Position numbers and translations under genes: made by a program. Under the pieces are notes generated by a model. The model worked only from the letters and a program-made list of their open reading frames with translations. It made no database searches and was not told where the DNA came from. DNA of 64,000 nucleotides from Stichopus chloronotus (lineage: Eukaryota > Echinodermata > Holothuroidea > Aspidochirotida > Stichopodidae): the NCBI GenBank assembly GCA_021234535.1, contig CM037850.1:21564446-21628445 (forward strand), written 5' to 3'. Of this stretch, positions 11,965-24,435 are shown piece by piece. Every line of letters begins with the position of its first letter. Position 1 is the first letter of the stretch.

Positions 11965-13600
11965 TTAATTCAGAATACCACCAATGCATATGAAAATTTG
12001 GTGCAAAAAATAATTATTACAAGGACTGTTAATCCCACAGTCAACCACAACTCTTCTTTCAGAGTATACAGTAAATGATGTCAACACTAGAAGGACTGAA
12101 CTTGCAGGCAAGAATATCGCAGCCCATTTGGAATTGTGGGCATGTATGTTGCACCGTGTTTGCTTTGATACGCTCAGTAACACGTACCACCTAGGATTGT
12201 AGGAGATACTCCATACCCTTGATAAGGGCAGTGTTAAAGAATACACTGCCAAGGTCGGTGTAACCTTTAACACCTTCCTTGGCGCCCTCTGGTCTTTTAC
12301 CCAGCTACAGTAGCATCTCCTTCCCATGAAGCCATGGTTGGGGCATCTAAATGCAAAAGCATCCTGTTCTTGGATTCCAGAGAGGCCCACTTGGTTGATG
12401 CAAAAATTGGTCATAGGTGAGTCTTGATAGGAGCCAAAGAGGAGGAGGAGCTGGCCGACATCTTTTCTCGGGACATGATGCTCACCCTCCGGGAGTTGCT
12501 GGTGATGATGCATCAGTATTTCGGCCATCAGCATAAAGATCGAGGCGTACTTCATGCCCACTCTGGCGGCCTGGTCCAGGTCCCACAAGCTTAGACGCCC
12601 CTCTTGCACTAGGCTGGGAGCTGTCGTCTGGTGCCTCCAACTCTAGATGTTGCCTGAAGATATCCGCTACCATAGTTGTGAGGTCCAGTGAAATTGCTGG
12701 GCCCAAACTGATGCCCTCTACTTTGGAGGACTCTGGGAAGGAGTTCCCGTAGTGAGAGTTGTCTTCCTCTTCCTCCAGGTCCTCTCTGTAGTCTAAAGTG
12801 ATCCCAAACGTGGCCATGAACCCAAACGTGGCCATGACCCCAAACGTGACCATGACCCTGAATTGGATCGTGACCCTGAATGGGACCATGACATTGAATG
12901 GGACTGTGACCCTGAATGGGATCGTGAACCTGAATGGGACCATGACCCTGAATGGGACCGTGAACCTGAATGGGACCATGACCCTGAATGGGACCATGAC
13001 CCTGAATGGGACCATGACCCTGAATGGGACCATGACCCTGAATGTGAAGGAGCTTCGGGTCTGATGGCGTCCCTCTCTGTCTCGGGACAGCCAATCGAGA
13101 GCCTTTCTCGGGTCGGGATCGTGGGTCCCATACTGGATCCGGGCTGCGCTCCGAAGAGTGGCTGTGCTTCCTCTTGACAACTGACTTTCCTTTTGATGAA
13201 GGCTTTGGCTCTTCTTCCCTCAGATGGCGTGGGTCCAGACGATACCAGCACCAACTGAGGTATCGCAACCCAAACAGGGCACTCTGCTCCGTTTGAAGGC
13301 TCTCCTCAACTACAGTACTTTCTCATTCTCCCTTGCCTCGGATTCAGCAGGCAGGTCCGGAAGAGCTTCCAAATGTGGTGCAGCGAGTTGATCCAACTGA
13401 GCATGCAGCTTTCTTCTTTGTCCAGCTAGCCATGTTTGAAGTTCCGCCCATTGTGATGGGGAGAAATTTATGCAGATGGCACAAGTGTCCTTCCTCGAAG
13501 AGGACCTACACTTTGAGCACTGCTGTCGTTCCTCCCGGAGTCTTCCAGGTCTGTACACCAAACAAGATAAGCATCGAGGAACCCCCCTAGAAGCCATGTT
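11965..13600 (-). pseudogene. Decayed Gag-like coding region of a retroelement, with internal minisatellite
   Basis: On the minus strand, protein-like stretches succeed one another in different frames. From about 13590: MASRGVPRCLSCLVY, then a cysteine cluster (CSKC, later CAIC) and SPSQWAELQTWLAGQRRKLH, stopping at 13310. From 13268: a basic, serine-rich stretch (KRKHSHSSERSPDPVWDPRS) running into the 18-bp minisatellite. After a frame change come an acidic stretch (REDLEEEEDNS), then VADIFRQHLELEAPDDSSQP. From 12609 in another frame: LSLWDLDQAARVGMKYASIF and onward to about 12250. The C-x2-C cluster followed by a W-containing segment recalls Gag-like ORF1 proteins of DIRS-type elements, but this comes from memory of the family and is tentative. 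At least two frameshifts are needed, so this is a relic. No reverse transcriptase or recombinase was found next to it. Confidence 0.4.
12796..13050 (-). repeat. 18-bp minisatellite, about 14 copies, in frame within the Gag-like relic
   Basis: The unit is TGAATGGGACCATGACCC on the plus strand. On the minus strand, read in the frame that is protein-like upstream, it encodes repeated GHGPIQ. The left end (12796-12850) is a diverged variant (CCAAACGTGGCCATGA). Because the unit is a multiple of three, several frames stay open through it, which creates spurious long ORFs on both strands. Confidence 0.88.
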
Positions 13601-13899
13601 GAGGGGATACATTAAGAAAACACAGATGTGCCCACAAATTCTGCCAAAATTCCTGTCCGTAAACACAACCGAGGTTCTCAAAATTTGCTGGCAAAATACA
13701 TGGTACAAAATACGTAGCATAAAATATGCAGTACAAATACATAATAGAACGTGAAGGTACACAAATACAGCATGCAGTAACCATATAGAAGGCCTGTAAA
13801 CGATAAAACGAGGCCTCCGGTATGACCAGGAAGGCTGGAAATCCTTCCAACAATAGACTGGAATGTGGAACAGTAAAAGAGGCAAAGCTTAAAGCCACA

Positions 13900-15720
13900 A
13901 CAAAAATGCAGCCTCCCAGAATAAGCAGGAAGGCTAAACCTGTAAAGAAATGGAGGTAATGCTACATCAGCTAACAATTTCACCCAACTGCACCCTTCAC
14001 ACAACTACTGTAGCCTAACTTACCAAGCACGAAATCCACAAAAGTGCTTATGGCGCTTCACAGAGCAAGGCATTAGAAAAAGCAACGGTTAGATATAAGG
14101 AACATGTTCAGCAAAATATTAGAGCTCAGAAGTAACATCCAATTTTTTCTATAAAGTGTCAGGTGACTCTGAGAAATGAAGAAATTATTTAAGTATGGAG
14201 CAGGTACAACAGATCTATCCCTCCATGCATGATTTGCCATGTGTTCGTTCAATAGAAATTTTGATTTTGATCTTAATAAACTCACAAGAAGGAATATACA
14301 GGGTGCACAAGTCAGAAATAGGTGCACAGTCACTCAGAGACTTGTATACAATAAGTAAAATTTGTAAAATTTCCCTGTGATACCACCATGTATTGTTACT
14401 TCTCTTTAGTATACTGTTAGGTCAGAAAAAGTAGAAGCCAAATGTGTTAAAACATCCATTATACTACAAGGCATATTTTATGGAAAGTTCGTTCACTTGA
14501 GCCAACTGGTATCAATAGCACAAAGACTTGGTAATGTCTACTGTACCTCTGTGTAAAAGTTTACAGATCAATGAATGCTGGAAAAAAAATTTATCTCCTG
14601 CAGACCTGTACATGTCACAGGATAAATTTGTGTTCAAAATTTGCATAGCAGTTAAATTCCAGTTTCTTGGGCATTTTGTTGCAAACTCAGGGAAAACCCT
14701 ACCGTATACACAAAAAATTGCCGTACAATATTCCTTTTGGTAGCAATTTGATAATCTTGTGTAGCAGACCAGCTTCTACATAGAGTACATGTACAGTAGT
14801 AGCACTTCAGTATGATATCGCCACTGCATGGCATTTAAAATTGATCAGCATTTGGGATTAAAATACTTCAATGGTCACACCGTTAATTAAAACAAGTACC
14901 CTGAATCCTAGTATACCATTTTGAATATCTTATCACCTGAGTTACTTCACTTTCCACACTATATCACACTGTACATCAAATTCATTTCATCTAGTTTATG
15001 CTCCCCCAGCAGCAATAATGGATGTAATTGTTATTGACATAGGAGTGAGTTGAGCAGTCAGTTTATTTCATAAAAAACGAGGATGACCTGCTGATGTAAA
15101 GGTCACAGTCTCTCAACATTGGCTCTATAAATCCTACTGTTAGGCAGCCAGGAGGTGCCTCTAAATCTACTACACAGAGGGGTGCAGTAGGCCTACTATA
15201 CTGTACATAAATGCTCACCCATACTTAAAACATGATACCACCATCCACTGGGACATTTTGGGATATTTTTGGGGGGGGCGGGGCAAGGGGGATTGTACAG
15301 TATAAATAAATATTGCTAGCTGACAACCTGCTGATAACCGTTTACTGGGAGGTTATTAATAATCTGGAATGCCAAAAAAAAAATCTGTAGAGAAAAACAT
15401 AAGGGAATATGTAGACTTCACAAGAAATCTCAGAATTACCAAAATATTAAAACATTCCAAAGAATTTGATATGGTCAACTGATAGAACTACACAAAAACT
15501 ACTTGCTGCACAGATGCATGTACAGTACACTACAGGATCACAAATATATACTTGCTGATTTTGAATACTCTGTTGTTATTCAGAGCTCTAGTTTCAATTT
15601 GCGGATGGATACATGGAAACTCCCGGGGGGGCCCCACTCCAATTTGGACACATACATGGAACCCTCCCCCTCCTGCTCTAATTTGGGTCTAGATCCCTAA
15701 ATATGCTGTTGAAATGTTCA
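13900..15720. other. No gene seen
   Basis: AT-rich sequence without recognisable coding or repeat structure. Around 15265-15290 there is a G-rich run, and around 15620-15640 a CCCGGGGGGGCC palindrome-like block directly before the TIR element. Confidence 0.45.
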
Positions 15721-15724
15721 CAAA

Positions 15725-16555
15725 TGGCTTGAATATGGAACACGGATAGGGTCAACGTGCTGTGCTGTCCACCCAGAGGTCGTCAGTGATTCAGAAGCTG
15801 TCCATTCATAAATCGTCGTCCAAATTCAGCCACTGCCAAATCCCCGTTCAAATGCAGCAGCCGTCCACCCACAAATCGCCGTCCAAACGCAGCGACTGCC
15901 ATTTAGAAACCCCAGTTCAAATTCAGCCACCGTCCATTAGAGTGACAGCAAAAGTGTTAGTATTTGGGCATATAGGCGGGGCTGTGACCTCTTTGGTCAA
16001 AGTAAAGTAATTTAAGTAAAAGGCATGGCCAAACTTAAATCCTGGTGGCTTGAATATTTCCCCAGCTTTCTAGTCCTACATCCACATTTCATTTTAGTCG
16101 AAAAGCATCTTCCAATCCAAGACTGGATGAAAATGGCCATTTACAACTCGAAGAGTTTGCAAAAATGGGCTTCACAAATAAGGTTGGCCCCTCCAATATG
16201 ACTAAATACCAACACTTTCGCTGTCACTCAAAAGGACGACTGCTGGATTTGGACAGCGATTTCTGAATGGACGGCAACTGTATTTGAACGGGGATTTCTA
16301 CATGGCAGCGGCTGCGTTTGGACGACGATTTCTGGGAGGAAGGCTGCTGCATTTGAACAGGGATTTATAGATGTCAGCGGCTGAATTTGGACGGCGATTT
16401 CTGACTGGGCAGCAGCTGTGTTTCAACGGCGATTTTTAAATGGCAACAGCTGAATTTGGACGACGATTTATGAATGGACGGCTTCCGAATCAACGGCGAC
16501 TTCTGGGTGGACGGCGCCGCATGTTGACCCTTTCCAAGTTCCATACTTGAAAAGG
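15725..16555. mobile_element. Non-autonomous TIR element with tandem-repeat termini
   Basis: The left end (about 15725 on: CTTGAATATGGAAC, then AGGGTCAACGTGCTGTGCTG and TCCACCCAGA) is inverted at the right end (16500-16555: GGTGGACGGCGCCGCATGTT, then GACCCTTTCC and GTTCCATACTT). Inside both termini a 28-38 base unit is repeated: CCGTCCACCCACAAATCGCC plus GTCCAAATTCAGC on the left, and the inverse, GCTGAATTTGGACGACGATT, on the right (about 16225-16500). The internal 250 bases (about 15960-16210) are single copy and encode nothing. I could not define a target-site duplication. Confidence 0.7.
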
Positions 16556-17026
16556 GGCAATGTTTTTTGTTTCTTCAGCCTCTCGCCATCGTTTCAAATT
16601 CTCTCTTCTGAGAATGGGGGGAGCAGGACAATTTGATCCCAGGATAAGTTAATGGGGTGTAAATAATTTTGCCTGAGAGGTTGAAACTATGGCTAACATT
16701 TATCACAATTTTGACATGGGGTTTCAGTTGCAGTGAGGATTATAGGCCTACTGTACATTGTAGAAAGGGAGAGGGAAAATGAAAGCACTGCACTACCGTA
16801 GTAGTGACTCCAATATTAAGGAACTAGGCATCAGTAATAGGCTGTGGTTGTTTTAACATGTGCAAAAAGTCAGATTGTATGTTCAGAGATCCTTGTGGAA
16901 ATATGTTTCTTGTTAAGCAAATTATATTATTATATTTATTATGCATAGGTATTGCTTGAGCTACCATAGCATAACGAAAGTTGAGCGAATTCTCTTAATG
17001 CATGCTTCTTGCTACTTTTGTCCAAA

Positions 17027-19512
17027 ATTGTTGACGGAAATTCGCAACATAAAATGGGCAGAACATTGCCAGGACTGTCATTTCAACAAAAAATAATGTA
17101 TGGGATTAACATAATTATGACTTTGAAACATGATGAAGGGGGATTATTACAATAAACAATCATCTTAAAAATGTTCCTATATTTTAGGTTGGTAGTCACA
17201 CAAAGATGATGTTGCGGACGTTACATTTTCCGTCAACAATTGTATGCTAACTTAACATGTCCTTCAGTGTAAGATAAAAAAGAAACTTGAATGTCTAGTG
17301 TGCTTACCCAGAATATTATGTTAAACCAATACATACCACAAACATAAGAGTTTACATTATCCATTGTTTTTCAGGAATATGTGACTTTGAAAAAAAATTG
17401 ACATTTTCCGTCAACACTTTTGTAACATCCGCAACATTGTGTTAAGCCAAGTATCTTGAAGCTGTAGTGAGATTTTGTTTCACTTTTTGCATTTAGTGCA
17501 AAGACTCCCTACACCCTTTGTATTGGACTATATAGTTCTTCCCTACATATTACACTTTAGTGATATGGAGCAAATTAGGAATTCCGTCAACACATGTAAC
17601 GTCCGCAACAGAGTGTAACGTCCGCAACAGAAAATGTGATTTTTTGTGAAATACATAACAAATAATAAACAGTTATGTAATGTTATGTGCATGAAATGTA
17701 TCAACACTGCTTATAGTGTCTGTAAAAAGTAAAATGTTAGGTGCATTTACTCCTGTGAAATGTCATTGACTTTAATTACTGTTTGTTTGCCCTGGACTTG
17801 TATGCTTCTCTCAAATTATCAATTACTGAAGGTACATGCAATTGTTGATTGCTGAATGTAGTGTTACAGTACCGCTAGTACTCTATCCAAGCAATTCTAT
17901 ACAGTTCATAGTGGATCCAGTTGTACATTTGTAATAGTTACAGTTTGAGAGTTCAAAATGTGTTGGAATGTCAGGTTTAGTGTGCCTGTAGCCCCATACC
18001 AATAAAACAGTGTGCAGGCAATATTCAGTTGATCTATTTCTTCTGAATGTACAGTAATAATACTGATGCTCCTACAGTGGTGTACTATCTGCTCCTCATA
18101 CACTATGTATACTGTGCATACTCTAGATTGCATTGGCTGCATACCACAGGTATTTAAGACTGGTTTGGTTGTATAGTGGACTCTTGTCAGACTTGAATAA
18201 AATGGATTCCACATTCTTCGCTGTATGCCCCTTCCCCAAGTTGAACATGAATTTATTGATTCTATCTCATCACAAGTTTTGTATTTTCCTAGTGCAACTT
18301 CAATTTTTGAAGTGAATTCATTTGTGTCAGTCAACTATGACGATAGGGTGGTGGCCTGGACTAATACAGCCTGTACTTGAGACAAAAAGTGATGGGTGCA
18401 AGATAACCTTCATGAAGCCAGTATAGTAGGGGGCTGTTATAAATTTGTTTGGTTTGAAAAGCCTGATACTAAAGGAGTGGTAGACTGAAATACTGAGTCC
18501 TATTCCTACACTCCCAAGTGCCTAGATAGCTGCCTCACATTCACAGTGTTTTCTTTCCCAGCACAAACTGTTGCTGAAGAGAGTGTGTATGCCTGCCATT
18601 AATTGTAACAAACATGTGACCACAAACAAAAACTTAAGTTTTTATAACTTTCATTTGCTGCGCTCATTGCATATTGATCAGTTGAAAAGTGCACTGTGCT
18701 ACCATGGCCATAAATCATTTGCCTATTCCTAGTAGGGAAATATGTAACGTCCGTAACATTCAGTTTAGTAAAGTACTTCTAACTAATTTGTTCTAAGTTT
18801 ACTACCACATAATTGTTCTTTGGGAATTTGACTATGATGAAATTGAAATGTTTTAAAAGATCTATCATTATTTTATGAAGTTATGCTTCAATCTAAAAGT
18901 GTTATCATTACTGTATAATGCAGTTTAACATATTAAAAGTCAGTTTATCACTTCAATATTAGTGCGTATATCCTTACCCAAAACTGAGCTACTGTATGGA
19001 ATGAGAGTTTGTAACTTAATAATTGTAGACCATCTTTCAAACAACTTCAACAAACTTTGGATTAAACTGATTATGCAACATTATTCTAAAAATCTTTGGG
19101 GCATACAGTCATGTTGACATTATGTAACGTCCGCAACATAACTCACCATGTTGAATTTAAAGTATGAATTTTGCAACAAAAGCAATTGGTTTCAGGCTGT
19201 TTGTAATTTTCATTAAAAAAGACTATTTGAGACTTTGAAATTTGTAAGGTTATTTGATGTAATCTACACCTTTTTATGTAATTCTTTGTTGTACAGTATC
19301 ATACATGGTGCTGTTAATGTTTTACATCAGAAAAATGAACAAAAAGATGTCCTTTCAAGTACTCCGTTACAAGTAAACATCTAATCTGCAGGAAAACTTA
19401 TACTTTGTGCATATTTAAATGGAACATACTTACTGAAACACATGAAGATATAAGGATATCTTTCATTTTAAATCTACGAAATGAATGTTGACAATGTGTA
19501 ACGTCCGCAACA
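17027..19512. repeat. Field of dispersed TGTAACGTCCGCAACA motifs
   Basis: Perfect or near-perfect copies lie at 17421-17436 (one change), 17595-17610, 17614-17629, 18743-18758 (one change), 19123-19138 and 19497-19512. One inverted copy is at 17210-17225. Several are preceded by a second word, TTCCGTCAACA (17401, 17581; inverted partner GTTGACGGAAATTCGCAACA at about 17030), or by GTTGACA (19114, 19487). A diverged copy sits at about 25885. The DNA between copies is AT-rich and unrelated. The high CpG content of the motif against this background is notable. Confidence 0.75.
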
Positions 19513-20283
19513 TGTGTAAGGTCTATACTCAAATTAAACAAGAAATGATGATTTTTGAAATCCTGTTGCATGGCACATTATTACAGTTGTTTGAGTGCTC
19601 ACATGAAATATTGGATTGATGAAACTTCCTTTGAAAATTTTGGAGGAACTTTTGTAAGTCAAAACCCCTAAAATTGTACATTTTTGTCATTCATCTGGCC
19701 ATGAAAACTACACTTGTTGCTATTGATAACTGTAACTTGGTGTATTTCAACAGTACAGTGAGGTAAATAATCCCTATGTATTGCAGACATATTGCATGAA
19801 CTACCATCAGCTTAGCAATGTTTCAAATTTCACTGTTTTTTACTCAAAATACACTTTTGTCTCCAATAGTCATGGTCATAATGTTCAAACGGAACAAGTT
19901 TAAGCTTCAATCCTTTCATTTTTACAAAATGCATTGTGTCTTAAGTCTCTTAACAGTAAGAGACAATTCCTACATTGAAGTTTCAATTTTCTCATTTTTT
20001 CTTCCGAAATGTGCTATGTTAAAACAACCACAGCCAATAGATAGGCCTATATGGAAATTATGAGAATGTCATTGCATGCCTAAAGATTTCTGCTCTAAGT
20101 GTGCAAGCACAGAGCATTAAAGCGGTCTGGTTCATCAGAACTATGATATATTTTCTACCAGTGTTAGGGACCTTAGTCCATGTAACAATTTTAGCAATAT
20201 GGATAATTATTGTCATGCATATTGTACAAGGTATAATTAAATATGCTACATGGTAACTAAGCAATAACTTTGATGCAAGTGTA
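19513..20283. other. No gene seen
   Basis: AT-rich sequence continuing from the motif field. Reading frames here are short and have no protein-like composition. Confidence 0.4.
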
Positions 20284-20706
20284 AACTGATAAAAAACAAG
20301 AGCCCAACAGACACTGTGGTTCCTTGCTTTTTGGAGAAAAACTTCCATTCAATAGTTGTAGAATGTCCTGATATATTCCACAAATGCCTTTTTGTTAAAG
20401 GGAGATATAATATATGATATGATCCTTTAGGAGTGATGGTTTGCACAAGTTTGTGGAAAATATGCACATGTAGGAGACAAGCTGCTTTGAACTGTGACTC
20501 CAGCTAGCAATATTCAGGGAACCCCAAAATATAATCAAATAATCTACACTTGATCCCGCACCTTCCTACACAATTTCATCAAGATTGGTAATACGGTTCG
20601 AGAAAAATCTTGCTAACAAGAAAGTGTGACACATACACACACGTACACACACACAACAAAGTGACCACTAAGACTCCCCCTGAACATAGTGCAGGGAGGA
20701 CAAAAA
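20284..20706 (+). repeat. Dispersed repeat, head ACAAGAGCCC, CA-rich tail
   Basis: It begins with ACAAGAGCCCAACAGACACT followed by GTGGTTCCTTG. It ends with a CACACACA-rich segment and a short G/C-rich tail that can pair with itself (CTCCCCCTGAACATAGTGCA, then GGGAGG, then AAAA). Its 3' organisation, CA-rich then hairpin then A-run, is like the tails of the repeats at 21240 and 26284. A SINE-like or other non-autonomous retroelement is plausible, but no pol III boxes were identified. Confidence 0.6.
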
Positions 20707-21237
20707 GGTTATGTTCACTAATTATAAACTTAGTTTAATAGTCAATAAAGAAGAAACCGGAGGATGCCCAAGTGTACCAAAGGAATTAACTAAGAATTTT
20801 ACCATGTTTAGATAAAATGATTTTTGCAGTTCCCAACTTTTAAAGACAATGCAAATTCAATTATTACATACATTCACTGATGGACCCACTACCTTGGCTA
20901 CCATTGCTGTGTACATACCAACTTGCTGACTGACAATTACTATACCATGATTAATGAACAATGACTTTGATGTTCCCAAATGATTGGAATCAAAAGATAA
21001 TGCAAACTCAATTATTAAACATTCACTGAAGGACCTCCTTCACTACCGTAACATTAAAATAGACTAAATCCCATACAATTATGTGCAACTATAGAAGTTC
21101 TATCAGAGTGATGCTTTACACTGTAGCCAATAGTTTGATGACTTTTTAAAAAACACATCAATAATATAAGTTAGAAGCATTGCAGAAGCATACTGTAATT
21201 GAGGTTTTGCTTCATCTTAAAAAAGTTAAAAAAACTC

Positions 21238-21782
21238 TATCCAGATAGCACAAAAGGTCACAAAGGTCACCAAAGGTCACAGGGGTCAAATTTCCGAAAA
21301 AAAACTTCACCAGACACATTTTGCCATGACAAACACATTTCTCCATTACAGCAACCTCCTAATGTGCTTCGTTTCTGAGATACAGCAAAAATAAATTTTA
21401 ATTGACCTTAAGTGACTTTTAATGTGATCCCATTGACTTTGATTTGAACTAAAAATTTGGAGCACCAACTGATCTTACTTGTACCCAAATGACACCACAT
21501 TCAGGTGGACCAACATTAAGTTATTGCGATAAAAAGAAATTCAGTTTTTGCCCTCTCCTCATCCCAAACGACCTTTGACATTCACCAAAAACAATAGGGC
21601 TCACCTTCTCACCAAGGTAAATCTCCACACCAGATTTGATACTGATTCAGTTGACTTTTCCTTACTGAGTTATCGCGTGCCATACAGTAGCAGTGTCACA
21701 GACACACACAAACCCACACACACACACACACACACACATGCCAACCTGACTGCATGGTTCGTTTTGCTAACGTAAGGAACCA
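21238..21782 (+). repeat. Dispersed repeat fragment with CA microsatellite
   Basis: The left part has AAGGTCAC repeated three times (21253-21290). The middle carries the ACGACCTTTGACATTCACCA and AAACAATAGGG words shared with the 144-bp module at 10724. The right end has (CA)n at about 21700-21740, then GCATGGTTCGTTTTGCTAAC. Only one module is present here, against eight at 10724. Confidence 0.65.
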
Positions 21783-22271
21783 AAAATTACTGAACAACAG
21801 ATTTTCAGCTAAATCTTTAACTAGTTTATGCAGAATTAAAATATCATAACCTTCATTGCAATCACTTAATTTTTGCAAAAATATCTTTTTTTCACAAATT
21901 TTAACTTAACACTAGGAAAAAGATACACTAAAAATATGTTACACACCAACAGGCATACATCTTTCTCTTCAGGGCTTTGTGCCATCACCTAGGTCTACAC
22001 AATATTCTCAAATATCCCACCAATCCATGCTGCTCTAATCAGTAAAATCATAGCTGAGATTTAAACACATGGCCACTAAAATGACCGGTGGTGTATATGC
22101 CAAACCATGTGAGGCTTTTACCAGAAGTTAGACTGCTATGTTTTACCTGAGTTAATTCCTTTAGATGCAGGTCCAGAACTCTGGTGTACTTGCAGTATAG
22201 TTGCGCTTCATTGATCTGCTAGACCATATTTGTGAGAATGCACGTGGACCCTACACTATATATCTGATGTC

Positions 22272-22496
22272 TTGAAGTCACATTTGAAATGGCGGTTGTG
22301 GGCATCAAAACATCTACGGCTAATAGCCATAGGACCAATGCAGGATTTTCTCAGTTACGAACATGTAGCAATCACTACACTAGGGTATACCTGCACAAGG
22401 TATTTTGAATTTGTGGAGATCAATGCAAAAACCTGCAACTGTGGTACAGCCACAGAAGAGATGATGCATGATCACCTTAGGACATCCCCACTGTGG
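22272..22496 (+). pseudogene. Possible C-terminal relic of a non-LTR retrotransposon ORF2, left half
   Basis: The frame ends with CNCGTATEEMMHDHLRTSPL. The spacing CxCG-x(4-7)-M-x-H-x-L resembles the zinc-like C-terminal motif common after the reverse transcriptase of several non-LTR clades. The frame stops where the TIR element at 22497 begins. A possible continuation (QPCGQTDLAATHLDCRGLPH) appears right after that element, at about 24505-24617, as if the element had inserted into it. No reverse transcriptase domain precedes it in the window, so this rests on one motif. Confidence 0.35.
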
Positions 22497-24435
22497 GTAT
22501 AAGCAAAATGAAGACCCAAGACGGAAGACCGAAGACCGAAAACGGAAGATCGAAGACGGAAGACCGAAGACGGAAGACCGAAGACTGAAGCTCGTATACA
22601 CAAACGCATTTACAATTAATCACAGCCAAGCTCCCTGCCTCGGTGAAATCTATGCGTTCCAACTATGAATACGTTTTCAAAAAAATATGTAGCGTTACTG
22701 CAGTGGCGGAGCTAGGGAATTCGGTCAGAGGGAACGATCAAGATTGGACTGTATGGGCGTTTAGAAGTAGTAAAAATGTACCAACGTTCGGTGGGGGGGG
22801 GGGAGAACGACACCGGACAATATGGAAGGGCGGCCACTGACAACCCCTTCCATTAGTATACATATATATGCATGTTCTATTTTGATTTGCACCCAATCAG
22901 CTTTCGGGTGGTGACACGTCTCCGTTTTGAATATCCCGACCTGCAAATGAAGCTTTGAACGCTACTTTCCTTGCGACACTGCCTTAATTATTAGTTAATT
23001 GCCGACAAAACTGACTGATAACTAAGAGAGTATTACAAGAAATGTAGTGATCAAAGATAAATTTGTATATCATGATCTTCAAAACGAAAACGTGCCACAA
23101 ACCGAACCACGGAGGTATGCAGACAAATTGAAGGGTATAAAAAGTTATGTGAAAGGAGGCAGGCACTGGTTGTGCGTCCATACAGTCCGAAGTGCGTTCC
23201 TCCCCCCCTCGGGACAGACTCAAATCACCTGTATCCGTCCTTTTTAGGTTTTATTCAAATTGGGGCATAGGTTATATATCAACTTTAGTACGTCCATACA
23301 AGCTACACCCGCCCGCTCTCACCTAACCCACTGGTTTCGCCACTACAATAAATCTAGTTTTTCAAAACGAAGACCAGACTTTTGTACCCTCATGCAAATT
23401 TGATAAAACCTACCGTACAATTGATGACTTTTTTTGCAAACATTCTGAGTGAATTACCGACAAAATTAAACCAATAACGCAGGCAGTATTGCAAGAAAAG
23501 TATCGGTCAAAGCTACATTTGCAGATCGGGATATTTAAAACGAAGACGTGTCACAACCGGACCTCTGGTGGGGGCAAATCAAACTAAAACATATGAAAAC
23601 TTATGGGAAGGGGAGCGGAAAGTGAATGAAGGTCCCGACAGTTTGGGGTGTTCATAGCTCTTCTCCCCCATCCCGTATACGGACTTCAGTGACCTGTCGG
23701 CATCCTTTTATATTTTTCACGAATTGAGACATAGGGTATATTTCTACTTCCGAACACCTATAAATGCTATTATTGCACTCTTGACCGAATTCCTTAGCTA
23801 CGCCACATGAGATGACTCTAAAGTTTCAAAACGAAGACATGACTTTTAGACCCTTTGCATTCATGGAAACTCGCTGAAACTTATCGCGCATATGGAGACT
23901 TTACTTGCAAATATTCTGACTGGTTTACCGAAAACGTGTCACGAAAAGAATCCCGGAGATGCGCAAGTCAAATTGAAAGGTATAAAAACATATGGGAAAG
24001 GAAGTGGGCAACAGTTGTGTGTCCATATAGTTCGGGGGGGGCGTTCCACCTCCCGACGGACTCAGGGTCTCAGGGTCCTTGTAATGTTTTATTCGAATTG
24101 GGGCATATATCAACTTTAGTACGTCCATACATGTCCAATCTTGATCGTTCCCTCTGACCGAATTCCCTAGCTACGCCACTGCAATAACGCTACATATTTT
24201 TTTGAAAACGAAGACAAATAACTTTTGAGAGAACTATGGGGCCTAGCTCCTGTGTGTGCGGAACTGCAACTAGCTTCGTTGTATTGATAGTTGGAACGCA
24301 TAGATTTCACCGAGGCAGGGAGCTTGGCTATGCTTCTAAGATTAATTGTAAATGCGTCTGTGTATGAGCTTCAGTCTTCGGTCTTCCGTCTTCCGTCTTC
24401 GTTCTTCCGTCTTCGGTCTTCGTTTTGCTTACACC
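22497..24435. mobile_element. TIR element with heptamer-repeat termini and internal hAT-like ends
   Basis: Outer inverted repeats run from TAAGCAAAATGAAGAC at 22497 to GTCTTCGTTTTGCTTA ending about 24435. Each is filled with about 8-12 copies of a 7-mer (GAAGACG/GAAGACC) at 22508-22595 and, inverted, at 24370-24430. Then come shared unique bases (TTTACAATTAATCACAGCCA and its inverse). Further in, at 22701 and ending 24181, sits CAGTGGCGGAGCTAGGGAAT with its inverse, which looks like a hAT terminus. Between them are about three degenerate modules of 400-480 bases, each ending near a TAGCTACGCCAC or TTTCGCCAC word (about 23342, 23808, 24180) followed by TCAAAACGAAGAC. No transposase is encoded. 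Confidence 0.72.

Noticed and set aside
17906..18334. 142-codon minus-strand frame
   Set aside because: Composition looks random; it lies in AT-rich DNA within the motif field, with no splice signals or recognised domain.
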